Below the pieces are notes generated by a model, which saw only the letters and a list, made by a program, of their open reading frames with translations, did not search any database and was not told where the DNA came from. Positions 14,662-23,634 of a stretch of 38,979 nucleotides of DNA are shown piece after piece; the stretch's first letter is position 1; each line of letters opens with the position of its first letter. This DNA is from Acidiluteibacter sp965660325. GTDB taxonomy: Bacteria > Bacteroidota > Bacteroidia > Flavobacteriales_E > Vicingaceae. The position numbers were made by a program, and so were the translations under genes. The stretch lies in assembly GCA_965660325.1 (NCBI GenBank), contig CBFHZL010000010.1, positions 1 through 38,979 of the forward strand. The letters run 5' to 3'.

Positions 14662-16449
14662 ATGAAAGTTAAAAAGTATATCCCTTACCTACTCGTCTTT
14701 TTCTCTTTTTTACTTTATGGCAATACACTTTCTAATGGATATGTACTAGATGACTTTTCGCTAATAAAAGAAAATTTTGTAGTTAAAGAAGGAGTAGATG
14801 CTATTTCAACAATTTTCAAGACTCATTACCGGTATGGGTACGGTTTTCAAAATGGATCTCTCTATCGGCCAATGGCACTTTCTATTTTTGCCGTTGAATG
14901 GGAGTTATTCCCTGATCAACCTTGGTTTGCTCACTTGGTAAACGTTCTGTTGTTTGGCTTTACGATGATGATGCTTTACCGGTTATTGCTCAAATGGACG
15001 ACTCAGGTTACCGCACTAATAACGACGTTGCTGTTTATTGCACATCCTATCCACACAGAAGTAGTAGCCAACATAAAAAGCTTAGATGAAATCTTGGCCT
15101 TTATCTTTCTGATACTAATGCTCAAAACTGCACATGATTACAATGATTCTTTGAAGAAAACACACCTTTTGCAGTCGCTCTTCTTATTTTTTTTAGCCTT
15201 ACTGACAAAAGAAAGTGCCATTACATTTATAGCAGTTGTGCCGCTGTCTTTTTACTTTTTTAAAGACGAATCTGCTAAAAAAAGCTTACAAAAAGTATTG
15301 CCCTATTTGCTTGTGTTAATACCATATTTCACTATTCGCTATAATGTGTTAGGTTCTCTCACCTCAAAAGCTCCAGTAACAGTAATTGATAACATGCTTC
15401 TGGGTATTGAATCAACAGGTAATATACTTGCTACAAAAGTTTATCTCCTTGGATTCTATTGTTATCAACTACTCGTTCCACTTTCCTTAAGCAGTGATTA
15501 TAGCATTCAAGCCATTGAAGTTGTTACCCCTAGCAACCCGCTTTTTATCGTTAGTTTATTACTAATAGTTGGATTACTGATCGTTGCAATAACTCAATTA
15601 AAGAAAAAAACAATCCTAGGCTTTGCTATAGCATTTGCAATTATTACCTTTTCTATATCATCAAATATTTTCTTTACTATCGGTACACATTTTGGCGAGC
15701 GCCTATTATTTATTCCATCGCTCGGCTTTTGTTTGATTGTAGCAGTTTTTATGCAGAAACTAATAGATAGGAAGAAATTGAAACCAGTTGGGATTGGCAT
15801 ATTATCTATATTGTTGTTGGGTTACAGCTATAAAACAATCAGTAGAAACACAGATTGGAAAAGTGACTTCTCGCTTTACAGTGCGGACCTTAAAAAAAAT
15901 CCTAATAGCGCTCGATTGAATTATAGTCTTGGTTTAGAAGTTATGAAAGAAAAAGCGTTAATGGCTCAAAATGCGCAAGATCAACAACGGTTTTACAAAG
16001 AAGCAGAAGAGTTATTGTTAAAAGCCGTAGAGCTTTACCCTACTTACAGCGACGCTTATGCAAACTTAGGATTGCTCAAATACCGAACAAAGCAATTTCC
16101 TGAAGCTGAGAAGTTCTACCTAAAGGCTATTGAGCTTAACCCCTCAAATGCAATAGCGTTGAGTAATTTAGGCGCCATCTATTTTGAAATGAAACAGTAT
16201 GAAGCTGCTAAAAATGTGTATCAAAATGCACTAAAAGCAAACCCTAATATGGCAGATGCCAACACCAATATGGGAGCTACATTGGCAACATTAGGTCAAC
16301 TGAAAGCATCCATTCCGTATTTTGAAAAGGCTGCTGAACTTGATCCTAACAATCCGCAGATCTATTACTTTCTAGGAATTACGCACAAAAATTTAGGAAA
16401 TATTCCATTGTCAAATACTTATTTAGCCAAGTATAACGAGCTAAAATAA
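14662..16449 (+). CDS. Polytopic membrane protein with GT-C-like N-terminus and C-terminal TPRs (TMTC-like)
   Basis: The 595-residue protein has about ten to eleven hydrophobic segments in residues 1-395 and then a TPR tail. After the first helix comes G-Y-V-L-D-D-F-S-L-I (D30-D31), the position of the catalytic acidic pair of GT-C glycosyltransferases, and L-Y-R-P-M-A-L at about 69-75. Residues 415-590 hold at least four TPRs, for example A-Y-A-N-L-G-L-L-K-Y and A-L-S-N-L-G-A-I-Y-F. This architecture is that of TMTC-type proteins, which in animals are protein O-mannosyltransferases; many Bacteroidota homologues are annotated only as TPR proteins. I infer a lipid-linked sugar transferase acting on exported proteins, with moderate uncertainty. 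A similar layout occurs in the 672-aa protein at 21511. Confidence 0.75.
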   Translation: MKVKKYIPYLLVFFSFLLYGNTLSNGYVLDDFSLIKENFVVKEGVDAISTIFKTHYRYGYGFQNGSLYRPMALSIFAVEWELFPDQPWFAHLVNVLLFGFTMMMLYRLLLKWTTQVTALITTLLFIAHPIHTEVVANIKSLDEILAFIFLILMLKTAHDYNDSLKKTHLLQSLFLFFLALLTKESAITFIAVVPLSFYFFKDESAKKSLQKVLPYLLVLIPYFTIRYNVLGSLTSKAPVTVIDNMLLGIESTGNILATKVYLLGFYCYQLLVPLSLSSDYSIQAIEVVTPSNPLFIVSLLLIVGLLIVAITQLKKKTILGFAIAFAIITFSISSNIFFTIGTHFGERLLFIPSLGFCLIVAVFMQKLIDRKKLKPVGIGILSILLLGYSYKTISRNTDWKSDFSLYSADLKKNPNSARLNYSLGLEVMKEKALMAQNAQDQQRFYKEAEELLLKAVELYPTYSDAYANLGLLKYRTKQFPEAEKFYLKAIELNPSNAIALSNLGAIYFEMKQYEAAKNVYQNALKANPNMADANTNMGATLATLGQLKASIPYFEKAAELDPNNPQIYYFLGITHKNLGNIPLSNTYLAKYNELK

Positions 16450-16504
16450 ACCAGACTCATTGATTTGCAGTAAATCACTTTTCTATTAAGCTGCAAGTTT
16501 TCAT

Positions 16505-16512
16505 TATTTTTG
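16505..16512 (+). promoter_or_regulatory. -7 promoter box of the outer-membrane protein gene
   Basis: TATTTTTG matches the consensus exactly, 26 nt before the ATG at 16539; no clear -33 TTG. Confidence 0.4.
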
Positions 16513-16538
16513 AACTTACTACAACCAATAATACCGAT

Positions 16539-17369
16539 ATGCACCGAATCTATATTGTTTTACTACTACTCATTACAACACCCCAGTTATCTAAAGGTCA
16601 GGGGGCTTATAATTATATGGATGAGCGAGTAGATAGCACCAAGTTCTTTGTAGGTGCAAATGCTGGTGGATACTTTGCCAATAAAAATGGAGCAGAAATA
16701 TACTCAGGAAGTCCTGGTGTAACCAGATTTGGGATTCCTACAATTCTAACTAATCGTTTTTTTAAACCAACTTTTGATCAGTATTTTGGACCTTCTCCTT
16801 ATGAAGTGGTGGAATATCCATTTGAACCAAAGTACCGTCCATCTTTTGAATTAGGCCTCCATGCCGGCATCAACCTAACTAACCGGATTGCACTTTTTTT
16901 CGATTTTAATATCGCTCAGCTTGATGTAGAGCAGTTTTTTACGATTGCAATAGATGATCCGACCAACCAAATTGTAGGGCCTACACTGGAGCAGTATCCC
17001 ATTTTTGGTGAAGAGAATCGACTGAATTTAAATATTGGTACACAGCTTACATTTTATGAGAAGTCTACATCTAAGGCCTATATTTCACTGTTCGCTAACA
17101 TCAATGATATAGATATGCGCAGAAATTATATCGTTATCAACGATACTCAGTATGAAGTCTATCATATAAACGATGAGCAACCTGATCTGCGTCTAGGAGG
17201 TATCGGCGTTGGTGGTGGAGCCGGATTGGGCTACCGATTTCATTTGTCAGAAGTAGTTCTTGGAGATTTTTTCTATAATTTGATTTACACACAAGCAAAC
17301 TATAGTGATGATTTTCAACCTTATGGGGCGCAGCACAGTATTGGTGTTCGCGTTTTATTTGCTAAATGA
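16539..17369 (+). CDS. Predicted outer-membrane beta-barrel protein
   Basis: The 276-residue protein begins with a signal peptide (M-H-R-I-Y-I-V-L-L-L-L-I-T-T-P, cleavage near residue 20). The rest shows amphipathic strands: F-F-V-G-A-N-A-G-G-Y-F near residue 35, F-E-L-G-L-H-A-G-I-N-L near 103, and L-N-L-N-I-G-T-Q-L-T-F near 160. It also has a glycine-rich turn (G-G-I-G-V-G-G-G-A-G-L-G-Y-R-F) and a last strand S-I-G-V-R-V-L-F-A-K. This is the pattern of small porin-like barrels of Bacteroidota, but I do not recognise a named family. It is separated by 89 bp from the preceding gene and has its own -7 box, so it is probably monocistronic. Confidence 0.65.
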   Translation: MHRIYIVLLLLITTPQLSKGQGAYNYMDERVDSTKFFVGANAGGYFANKNGAEIYSGSPGVTRFGIPTILTNRFFKPTFDQYFGPSPYEVVEYPFEPKYRPSFELGLHAGINLTNRIALFFDFNIAQLDVEQFFTIAIDDPTNQIVGPTLEQYPIFGEENRLNLNIGTQLTFYEKSTSKAYISLFANINDIDMRRNYIVINDTQYEVYHINDEQPDLRLGGIGVGGGAGLGYRFHLSEVVLGDFFYNLIYTQANYSDDFQPYGAQHSIGVRVLFAK

Positions 17370-17472
17370 TATTAAAATAATGGTTTTCAATTCTAAAAGA
17401 CCAACTATTCTACCGTTTTAATGTTAGTTATTTAAACTGCTCCCTGCTGTCGCCAACCTGTAAAATAAAATA

Positions 17473-18579
17473 ATGGACAATTACCTAGACATAAAATCAA
17501 TTGAAAGAAATAAGGATGGAGTATCTTCTCCCTTTAATTTTTTCGGTCCATGCAGTGCTGAAAGTCCTGAGCAACTAAGGGCTACTGCTAAAGGAATTAA
17601 ATCCAATTTTGATCAAGTAATATTCAGAGCTGGCATTTGGAAACCTCGAACACGTCCAAATTCCTTTGAAGGCGCAGGTGAGATTGCCTTAAACTGGTTA
17701 ATGGAAATTAAGGAAGAATTTGGCTTTAAGGTAGCAACAGAAGTCGCTAATCCCAATCATGTAGAAGCCTGCTTAAAAGCTGGAGTCGATTTTCTATGGG
17801 TTGGTGCTCGAACAACGGTAAATCCATTTTCTGTTCAATCAATTGCAGATAGTTTAACAGGTGTTGATATTCCTGTATTTGTAAAAAATCCGATCAATCC
17901 CGATTTAGCGCTTTGGATTGGAGCTTTAGAACGAATTAATAAAGCAGGAATTCGTCGACTTGGTGCTATTCATAGAGGTTTTCACATGACCGACAATGGC
18001 CCTTATCGGAATTTTCCAAATTGGAACATTGCCATACAGCTAAAAGCTGCTTACCCTGATTTACCAATTGTTTGTGATGCGAGTCATATATCAGGTTCAC
18101 CTGAACTAATTCCCTACGTTGCACAAAAATCAATCGATTTGGATATGGATGGTTTAATGGTAGAGACTCACTATCAACCAAATTTAGCACTTAGTGATAA
18201 GCAACAACAAATTACACCTGAGCAACTATATACATTAATCCAGAACTTAATTCCTAAAAGTAAAACGTCCTCTGATATTGCATTTAAAACGCAGTTAGAC
18301 GTTTTAAGGGAGCAAATCGATATCATAGATAATGACATTATTGAACGTTTATCGGAACGAATGAGTTTAGCTAAAAAAATTGGGGAAAATAAAAAGCGCA
18401 ATGGTGTAACAGTTTTACAAGTCGACCGATGGCAGAAAATTTTAGAAAGAACGCTGCAAAATGGAAAGGCCCTAGGATTGAACGATAAATTTATTTACGA
18501 CTTTCTTAATTCTATTCACGACGAATCTATCCGCCAACAAACACCAGAAGAAGGTAACGACAATTTGACTTTAATATAA
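17473..18579 (+). CDS. Bifunctional DAHP synthase / chorismate mutase
   Basis: The N-terminal 265 residues are a class-I beta (KDO8P synthase-like) DAHP synthase: G-P-C-S-A-E (25-30), F-R-A-G-I-W-K-P-R-T-R-P, and a later C-D-A-S-H metal site. The C-terminal 90 residues are an AroQ-type chorismate mutase (L-R-E-Q-I-D-x-I-D and R-M-S-L-A-K-K-I-G-E-N-K, with the Arg, Arg and Lys that bind chorismate). The enzyme starts the shikimate pathway and also commits chorismate to prephenate, so the mutase domain likely acts as the feedback sensor, as in Bacillus-type aroA(Q) fusions. The domain order (synthase first, mutase last) is the usual one in Bacteroidota. The gene ends 19 bp from the convergent ABC-F gene. 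No other aro, tyr or phe gene is in the window. Confidence 0.95.
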   Translation: MDNYLDIKSIERNKDGVSSPFNFFGPCSAESPEQLRATAKGIKSNFDQVIFRAGIWKPRTRPNSFEGAGEIALNWLMEIKEEFGFKVATEVANPNHVEACLKAGVDFLWVGARTTVNPFSVQSIADSLTGVDIPVFVKNPINPDLALWIGALERINKAGIRRLGAIHRGFHMTDNGPYRNFPNWNIAIQLKAAYPDLPIVCDASHISGSPELIPYVAQKSIDLDMDGLMVETHYQPNLALSDKQQQITPEQLYTLIQNLIPKSKTSSDIAFKTQLDVLREQIDIIDNDIIERLSERMSLAKKIGENKKRNGVTVLQVDRWQKILERTLQNGKALGLNDKFIYDFLNSIHDESIRQQTPEEGNDNLTLI

Positions 18580-18598
18580 TCGTTTACCAAAGAACCTA

Positions 18599-20233
18599 TT
18601 AAACTAGATCCAGCTCTTTAATTGTTGCTATTTTATTGCGTTTTAAAAATGAATCAATCGTTTCAAAATGTTCGATTACTCTTTTCTCTTTAAATTCAAA
18701 TACCTTTTTTGATAAGCCTTGAAGGAAATCCCTATCGTGGGAAACTAGAATAAGTGTTCCATCAAATGCTTTAAGTGCTTCCTTTAAAACATCCTTAGAC
18801 TTCAAGTCAAGATGATTGGTAGGCTCATCCAGGATTAATAGATTGACAGGCTCAAGCAGCAGTTTTACCATCGCTAATCTTGTTCGCTCTCCACCCGACA
18901 AAACGCTAACCTTTTTATCAATATCATCTCCACCAAACATAAATCCACCTAGGATGGTTTTTATTTGAGTTCTAATCTCACCTTTTGCTACTTCATCAAC
19001 AGTTTGAAATACGGTGAGATCTGGATCTAATAAGGAAGCTTGATTTTGAGCAAAATAGCCCACTTTTACATTGTGTCCAAGTTCGCACTTCCCTTCTACT
19101 TCTATTTCTCCTAAAATGGCTTTGATCATCGTGGATTTACCTTCACCATTTCTACCTACAAAAGAAACCTTTTCTCCTCGACTAATTGAAAAGCTTGCGT
19201 CTTCAAAGACTACATGATCGTCATATTGTTTTGAAATGTGACTTACTGTAACTGGATAATCCCCCGAACGCGGTGCAGGTGGAAAACGCAAACGTAAAGA
19301 GGATGTATCAATTTCATCTACTTCGATAATTTCCATCTTCTCCAACATGCGTTCACGAGCATTTACTTGGTTGGTTTTAGAATAGGTTCCACGAAACCGT
19401 TCAATAAAAGCTTTATTGTCTGCAATCACTTTTTGTTGTTCAGCATACGCCTTTTGTTGATGAGATCTTCTCTCCTCTCTTAATTGTAAATAATGACTGT
19501 AGTTCGCCTTATAATCATAAATCCGGCCCATCGTTACCTCAATCGTTCTGTTGGTAATGTTGTCAATAAATGTTCTATCGTGAGAAATGACGATTACTGC
19601 TTTTGCTTTATGAACTAAAAAGTGCTCTAACCATAATACCGACTCAATATCAATATGGTTAGTAGGCTCGTCAAGTAAGATTAAATCAGGCTCCTGTAAC
19701 AAGATTTTTGCTAACTCTATTCGCATACGCCAACCACCACTAAATTCACTCGTTGGTCGATTAAAGTCTTCCCGCTTAAACCCTAGTCCTTTCAAGGCTT
19801 TCTCTACTTCTGCATCATAGTTAGTGTCTTCTATGGCATAGAACTTTTCACCCAAATCACTTACACGATCGATTAAACCCAAATATTCAGCTGATTCGTA
19901 ATCTGTTCGCGTTTCCAATTGCTTATTAATGGATTCGATTTCATCCCGCATTGCAAAAATTTCTTTAAAAGCCTTGCTTGCCTCTTCAAAAACTGTCGCA
20001 TCGTCTTCTGTTAGTAAGTGCTGTGGCAAATAAGCAATTACTGCATCCTTAGGCTTATTCACTTTTCCTTTTGTTGGTTGCTGATGTCCTGCAATGATCT
20101 TCATCATCGTGGATTTACCTGCACCATTTTTGCCCATTAAAGCAATTTTATCATTCTCGTTTACTACAAAAGAAACATTACTAAAAAGTGTTTCTCCACT
20201 AAATTCTACCGCAAGGCCGTCAATTGAAATCAT
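18599..20233 (-). CDS. ABC-F family ATPase (ribosome-associated)
   Basis: The 544-residue protein has two ABC domains and no membrane segment. Walker A1 is G-K-N-G-A-G-K-S (34-41), with signature F-S-G-G-W-R-M-R and L-L-D-E-P-T-N-H-I-D. A charged linker of about 80 residues follows, then Walker A2 G-R-N-G-E-G-K-S, L-S-G-G-E-R-T-R and a second L-D-E-P-T-N-H-L-D. ABC-F proteins bind the ribosomal E site and modulate translation; housekeeping types include EttA, YbiT/YkpA and Uup. The length and absence of a long C-terminal coiled coil fit the YbiT/YkpA type better than Uup. Nothing suggests an antibiotic-resistance member. A near-consensus box TAATTTCG (20256-20263, minus) lies 22 nt upstream. 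Confidence 0.93.
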   Translation of the reverse strand: MISIDGLAVEFSGETLFSNVSFVVNENDKIALMGKNGAGKSTMMKIIAGHQQPTKGKVNKPKDAVIAYLPQHLLTEDDATVFEEASKAFKEIFAMRDEIESINKQLETRTDYESAEYLGLIDRVSDLGEKFYAIEDTNYDAEVEKALKGLGFKREDFNRPTSEFSGGWRMRIELAKILLQEPDLILLDEPTNHIDIESVLWLEHFLVHKAKAVIVISHDRTFIDNITNRTIEVTMGRIYDYKANYSHYLQLREERRSHQQKAYAEQQKVIADNKAFIERFRGTYSKTNQVNARERMLEKMEIIEVDEIDTSSLRLRFPPAPRSGDYPVTVSHISKQYDDHVVFEDASFSISRGEKVSFVGRNGEGKSTMIKAILGEIEVEGKCELGHNVKVGYFAQNQASLLDPDLTVFQTVDEVAKGEIRTQIKTILGGFMFGGDDIDKKVSVLSGGERTRLAMVKLLLEPVNLLILDEPTNHLDLKSKDVLKEALKAFDGTLILVSHDRDFLQGLSKKVFEFKEKRVIEHFETIDSFLKRNKIATIKELDLV

Positions 20234-20329
20234 GCTAAAACTAATATTGGACGGGCGAAATTATAGAAAAAAATAGGAGCACCGAGGATTCACTTGATGG
20301 CTATCAATTAAATTATGAACCGTAAAAAA

Positions 20330-20623
20330 CTATATCTGAAACCTACGTTTATTGGTTTTCTTTCTGATGCGTTCTAGTTCTTCCCTATCTTCTGAAGGAC
20401 CTTCTAGGTAAACCTTACTGCTACCCAATAGTAGCAAAGCAATAAAAAGAAAGAAACCACATAAAATCACTATGCCTGCGTAAGAGAGAATTGCTTCTTG
20501 GTCCCATTCTCCAATAATGAAGAAAAAGGTATACACTACTAATCCAATTACCGCAGGAATAGCCATAATCGCTGAAAGAAGACGGTAAAAGTACCCTCGA
20601 AGTTTAAGGCGTTTTTCGTTCAT
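20330..20623 (-). CDS. Small protein with two membrane helices
   Basis: The 97-residue protein has a basic N-terminus (M-N-E-K-R-L-K-L-R-G-Y-F-Y-R), two hydrophobic segments at about residues 15-36 and 45-67, and a highly charged C-terminal tail of about 25 residues (E-D-R-E-E-L-E-R-I-R-K-K-T-N-K-R-R). I do not recognise a family. It starts 16 nt after the stop of the DUF6503 lipoprotein gene, so both are probably on one transcript. Confidence 0.65.
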   Translation of the reverse strand: MNEKRLKLRGYFYRLLSAIMAIPAVIGLVVYTFFFIIGEWDQEAILSYAGIVILCGFFLFIALLLLGSSKVYLEGPSEDREELERIRKKTNKRRFQI

Positions 20624-20639
20624 TTTGATTTCAATTATC

Positions 20640-21434
20640 TTAATTTAATGAAATTACATTCTCAGTTTCTATCCTAGACAATTCTTCCAATTCTCCGCGC
20701 TCGTATTGCTCTGCCAATAGGTACAAATCCACCTCTGGTTCACCTTCATAGTTGATATAATCTTGGAAGGTTATACCGTCCACAACTCTTCTATTGTAAG
20801 CTTTCCGAAACCGTGAACCACTTTCTTCCTTATCGTGATAACTGTAAGCTAAATAGTCAATTGCTTTGGTTTCGTGATTGATCCAATATAAAAATTGATC
20901 TTCAAAATCTGGACCACCATTCTCTTTTTCAAACTGAACACCGATGAGTTGATAGGCTGTATCGTTGATGAATGTTTCTCCTTTATCGTTAGCAATCACT
21001 GCCTCATCGGAAAGTTTACTCGGCAGGGTCGCAAAGTAAATGACTGAATTTAAAGCTTCTTTATAACTATTTTCTTTCTTATCTGATAATTCGATGATAT
21101 CGGAATTGACAGTTAATGAAAGCGCACCGTTAGAAAGAGTGTGCCTCCACTCCTCTCCATTTTCCTTTTGTTCAGTTAAATGATAATTGTAGTCGCCTCC
21201 ATTATTTTGGAATTCATATGTTTTACCTCTAAAATTAAACTGATAATGAGCTGTGGAGTACAGTGAACCTCCATGTGCCTCAATTGCCTCAAGGATCCAC
21301 TGCTCTGCTTTATTATGAGGGACTACTTCTGCAGGTGACTCATTCTGATTTTTTATATTTTTTGAAGGTTCTGATAAACAACCAACACCAAATGCAGCTA
21401 AAACGACTAAAACAATAGTTATATAATTTTTCAT
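20640..21434 (-). CDS. DUF6503-family lipoprotein
   Basis: I place the start at the ATG at 21432-21434 (264 aa), which puts a standard lipoprotein signal M-K-N-Y-I-T-I-V-L-V-V-L-A-A-F-G-V-G-C at the N-terminus, with C19 as the lipidated residue. The longer frame starting ten codons upstream would bury it. The mature part contains A-I-E-A-H-G-G, Y-Q-F-N-F-R-G-K-T-Y and D-F-E-D-Q-F-L-Y-W-I-N, the pattern of the DUF6503 (LolA-like fold) family of Bacteroidota, whose function is unknown. It is likely anchored in the inner or outer membrane facing the periplasm. A TATTTTTA near-consensus box lies about 20-30 nt upstream. Confidence 0.78.
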   Translation of the reverse strand: MKNYITIVLVVLAAFGVGCLSEPSKNIKNQNESPAEVVPHNKAEQWILEAIEAHGGSLYSTAHYQFNFRGKTYEFQNNGGDYNYHLTEQKENGEEWRHTLSNGALSLTVNSDIIELSDKKENSYKEALNSVIYFATLPSKLSDEAVIANDKGETFINDTAYQLIGVQFEKENGGPDFEDQFLYWINHETKAIDYLAYSYHDKEESGSRFRKAYNRRVVDGITFQDYINYEGEPEVDLYLLAEQYERGELEELSRIETENVISLN

Positions 21435-21510
21435 TTTAATTTTAAGTTGGAGGTAAAAATACATCTATTCAGTCAAAAGAAGCGTCGATGACTTTTTTCT
21501 ATAAGCATAA

Positions 21511-23529
21511 CTATTTACTCAGGTTCTTAATCCAGTCGGCTACTTCTTCGTCGTAATTTATCTCCAAGCTCCTTTTCAAATACTTAATGGCATTAATACG
21601 ATCACCTATGTAACTGTAATACAAACCTAAACCTTTAAAACCATTTGGAGCAGTTGGGTAACGCTTCATCAATTTAGTGTAACTTTGCTTTGCCTTCTCT
21701 AGAAGTTGTGGCTTCACCTCCTCCTCGACTACTTTTGAAAAAGACAAGTACAAATCCCCCTGCATTTTCAAGTTATTCAGCTGCTCGCCATTTTTACGAA
21801 TGGATTGATTACACTGATAGATCGCAGCATTATAATCTTTAATGGAATTGAAAAAACTAGCACCAATTAAGTCATAATCGTCGTACTTATTGAGTTTTGA
21901 AGGGTCATACCATGGGTTGAATATTTTGCTTGTAGCGCTTGCTATTTTACTTGGTTTAGCAGGGTTTACAGATTTAAACACGGTACCTACTTGAACTGAA
22001 AATAAGGAATCTATAATTGGATTATTAGTTTCATTTCTTTTTAAATAAAGCGCGGCAACATTGTCGGCGTACACCATTTCCCATGCCTCGCTTCTATCTA
22101 GATGGTAATGCAACCCTCTAAATTGCGCTGTATAAATAATGGCATAATTGAATTGGTATTTCTCATCTTCTTGGTCAAATAACTTACCATCTGCGGACAT
22201 TTTTAGATACTGCTCAAAAAAGTCGGTGGTAAATACATCTAAATCTCTTAAATCTATGTATGTTTTGAATGAGGGTCGAAGATCCCACATGAAGTAAGAA
22301 GAGGTCAGGTAGTCAGAGAATGCATTTCCGCTAAGATTCAAATGTTTTACAAAATCACTCACTCCCTTTGGGTTTTTGAGCTCGTCTACTCTTAATCCAT
22401 AAGTATCTCTGCGATGCATAAAAGAATAGTAGGCATTCGATACAATTGAAATGTAAAAACCAATCAATAATACTGGTACAATATAAAAAGCACCTCTTAT
22501 CGTTTTATTAGAAAAGCGGTCAATACTTAGTTTAATTAAAGCATAAACAAGTGGTGCGCTAAAAAGCACAAAGAATGGGATATTTCGATATGCGGTAAAC
22601 CCCAAATAAAAGAATAAAACAAAAAGTGCCAACCATCCTGATCCATAAGTAAGAATCAACTTTTTTATGGTTCCTTTCTTATCACGATAGTTTTTATAAA
22701 TAGAGATCGCACTTACTGCAAAGAATACAAACAACAAATACCCTTCTTTTCTCCAAAATAGAGCATCGGTAAAACCAACAAGCTCTATGGTGTATTTATT
22801 TAGTCCTACCTGACCAAAAATATCAAATGGATGGAGGATCATTTGTGGACCTCGTGGATTAATACTCGTAGCGAATAAGGCTAGAATCAATGCTGCTAAT
22901 AAGCGCTTATCAATAGCTCTTTTGGTCATCAGGAAGTCGACAAATATGCCGACTGCCATCGTTACGATCATTACGATACCGATACCAAATGCCTCATGGA
23001 TATTTACCCACAATACTTGTAGCGGGATAATCCACCAAATGAGATTACTTGGCGATTTTCGATAGTGCTCGAAAAGGTAAATGAAGAAAACAGTCAACAG
23101 ATGACTCATCATTTCAGGGCGACCTAGCATCCTAAATTCTATGGTCACTAAAACTGAAAAAGCGACAATCAAATAAGCTAAAACCGAGCGGTGATCGTCA
23201 CTACTTGATTCGTTAAATAAACGAAAGCGGCGACCTAATAGAATAAATACAAGCAAGTAAACAACGCTTTGAATAATGGGTGTAAACTCAGGACCTCCTA
23301 TCTGCTTAACGCCGTAAAGGATGACTTCAAAAAGCCACTTTACATTAATCCAGTCGACACCTTCAAAGGTAAAGGAAAAATAATCTTGGGTGATGACTTG
23401 TCCATGCTCCACAATCCATTCTCCAGTGCGCAGCATCCACCATACATCGGGCTCTTTTAACGATTTAATCCCAAAAGCAACAACACAAAGGAAAAATATA
23501 AATTTTGATAGCTGAATAAGCACTTTCAT
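21511..23529 (-). CDS. Large polytopic membrane protein with C-terminal TPR region
   Basis: The 672-residue protein has about ten hydrophobic segments in the first 375 residues, then a soluble domain of about 300 residues. Just after the first helix it has E-P-D-V-W-W-M-L-R-T-G-E-W-I (27-40) and later D-Y-F-S-F-T-F and W-L-F-E-V-I-L-Y. This D-x-W-W...G-E-W-I...D-x-F-S pattern is shared by GT-C-like membrane proteins with glycosyltransferase-type cores. The C-terminal end (from about 560) contains TPR-like repeats (L-K-M-Q-G-D-L-Y-L-S and G-F-K-G-L-G-L-Y-Y-S). I infer a membrane glycosyltransferase or polymer-assembly protein, without a specific reaction. A TAAATTTG box ends 4 nt before its ATG. 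Confidence 0.7.
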   Translation of the reverse strand: MKVLIQLSKFIFFLCVVAFGIKSLKEPDVWWMLRTGEWIVEHGQVITQDYFSFTFEGVDWINVKWLFEVILYGVKQIGGPEFTPIIQSVVYLLVFILLGRRFRLFNESSSDDHRSVLAYLIVAFSVLVTIEFRMLGRPEMMSHLLTVFFIYLFEHYRKSPSNLIWWIIPLQVLWVNIHEAFGIGIVMIVTMAVGIFVDFLMTKRAIDKRLLAALILALFATSINPRGPQMILHPFDIFGQVGLNKYTIELVGFTDALFWRKEGYLLFVFFAVSAISIYKNYRDKKGTIKKLILTYGSGWLALFVLFFYLGFTAYRNIPFFVLFSAPLVYALIKLSIDRFSNKTIRGAFYIVPVLLIGFYISIVSNAYYSFMHRRDTYGLRVDELKNPKGVSDFVKHLNLSGNAFSDYLTSSYFMWDLRPSFKTYIDLRDLDVFTTDFFEQYLKMSADGKLFDQEDEKYQFNYAIIYTAQFRGLHYHLDRSEAWEMVYADNVAALYLKRNETNNPIIDSLFSVQVGTVFKSVNPAKPSKIASATSKIFNPWYDPSKLNKYDDYDLIGASFFNSIKDYNAAIYQCNQSIRKNGEQLNNLKMQGDLYLSFSKVVEEEVKPQLLEKAKQSYTKLMKRYPTAPNGFKGLGLYYSYIGDRINAIKYLKRSLEINYDEEVADWIKNLSK

Positions 23530-23533
23530 AAAA

Positions 23534-23541
23534 CAAATTTA
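23534..23541 (-). promoter_or_regulatory. -7 promoter box 4 nt before the 672-aa protein ATG
   Basis: TAAATTTG on the minus strand, then TTTT, then the ATG at 23527-23529. No TTG at -33. Confidence 0.45.
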
Positions 23542-23598
23542 TAAAAAGAGCGCTTATGTTAAGGAATGCAGATAAGAGAAACATCAAAAATTACAGTT

Positions 23599-23629
23599 TT
23601 GATTTATGCTGCAGGTATACTTAATTTTG
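23599..23629 (+). promoter_or_regulatory. Promoter placing the S4-protein start at 23635
   Basis: TTG (23599-23601), 20 nt, then TAATTTTG (23622-23629), five bases, then the ATG at 23635. The box lies inside the longer open frame that begins at 23566, so a transcript from here can only use the internal ATG. Confidence 0.55.
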
Positions 23630-23634
23630 ATCCA

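Noticed and set aside
16463..16500. TTGCAG/CTGCAA inverted repeat after the TMTC-like gene as a terminator
   Set aside because: The arms are only 6 bp with a loop of more than 20 nt, and there is no proper T run.
18599..20233. ABC-F protein as an antibiotic-resistance factor
   Set aside because: Two complete ABC domains and an ordinary linker fit housekeeping ABC-F translation factors, and there is no resistance gene context or leader peptide.
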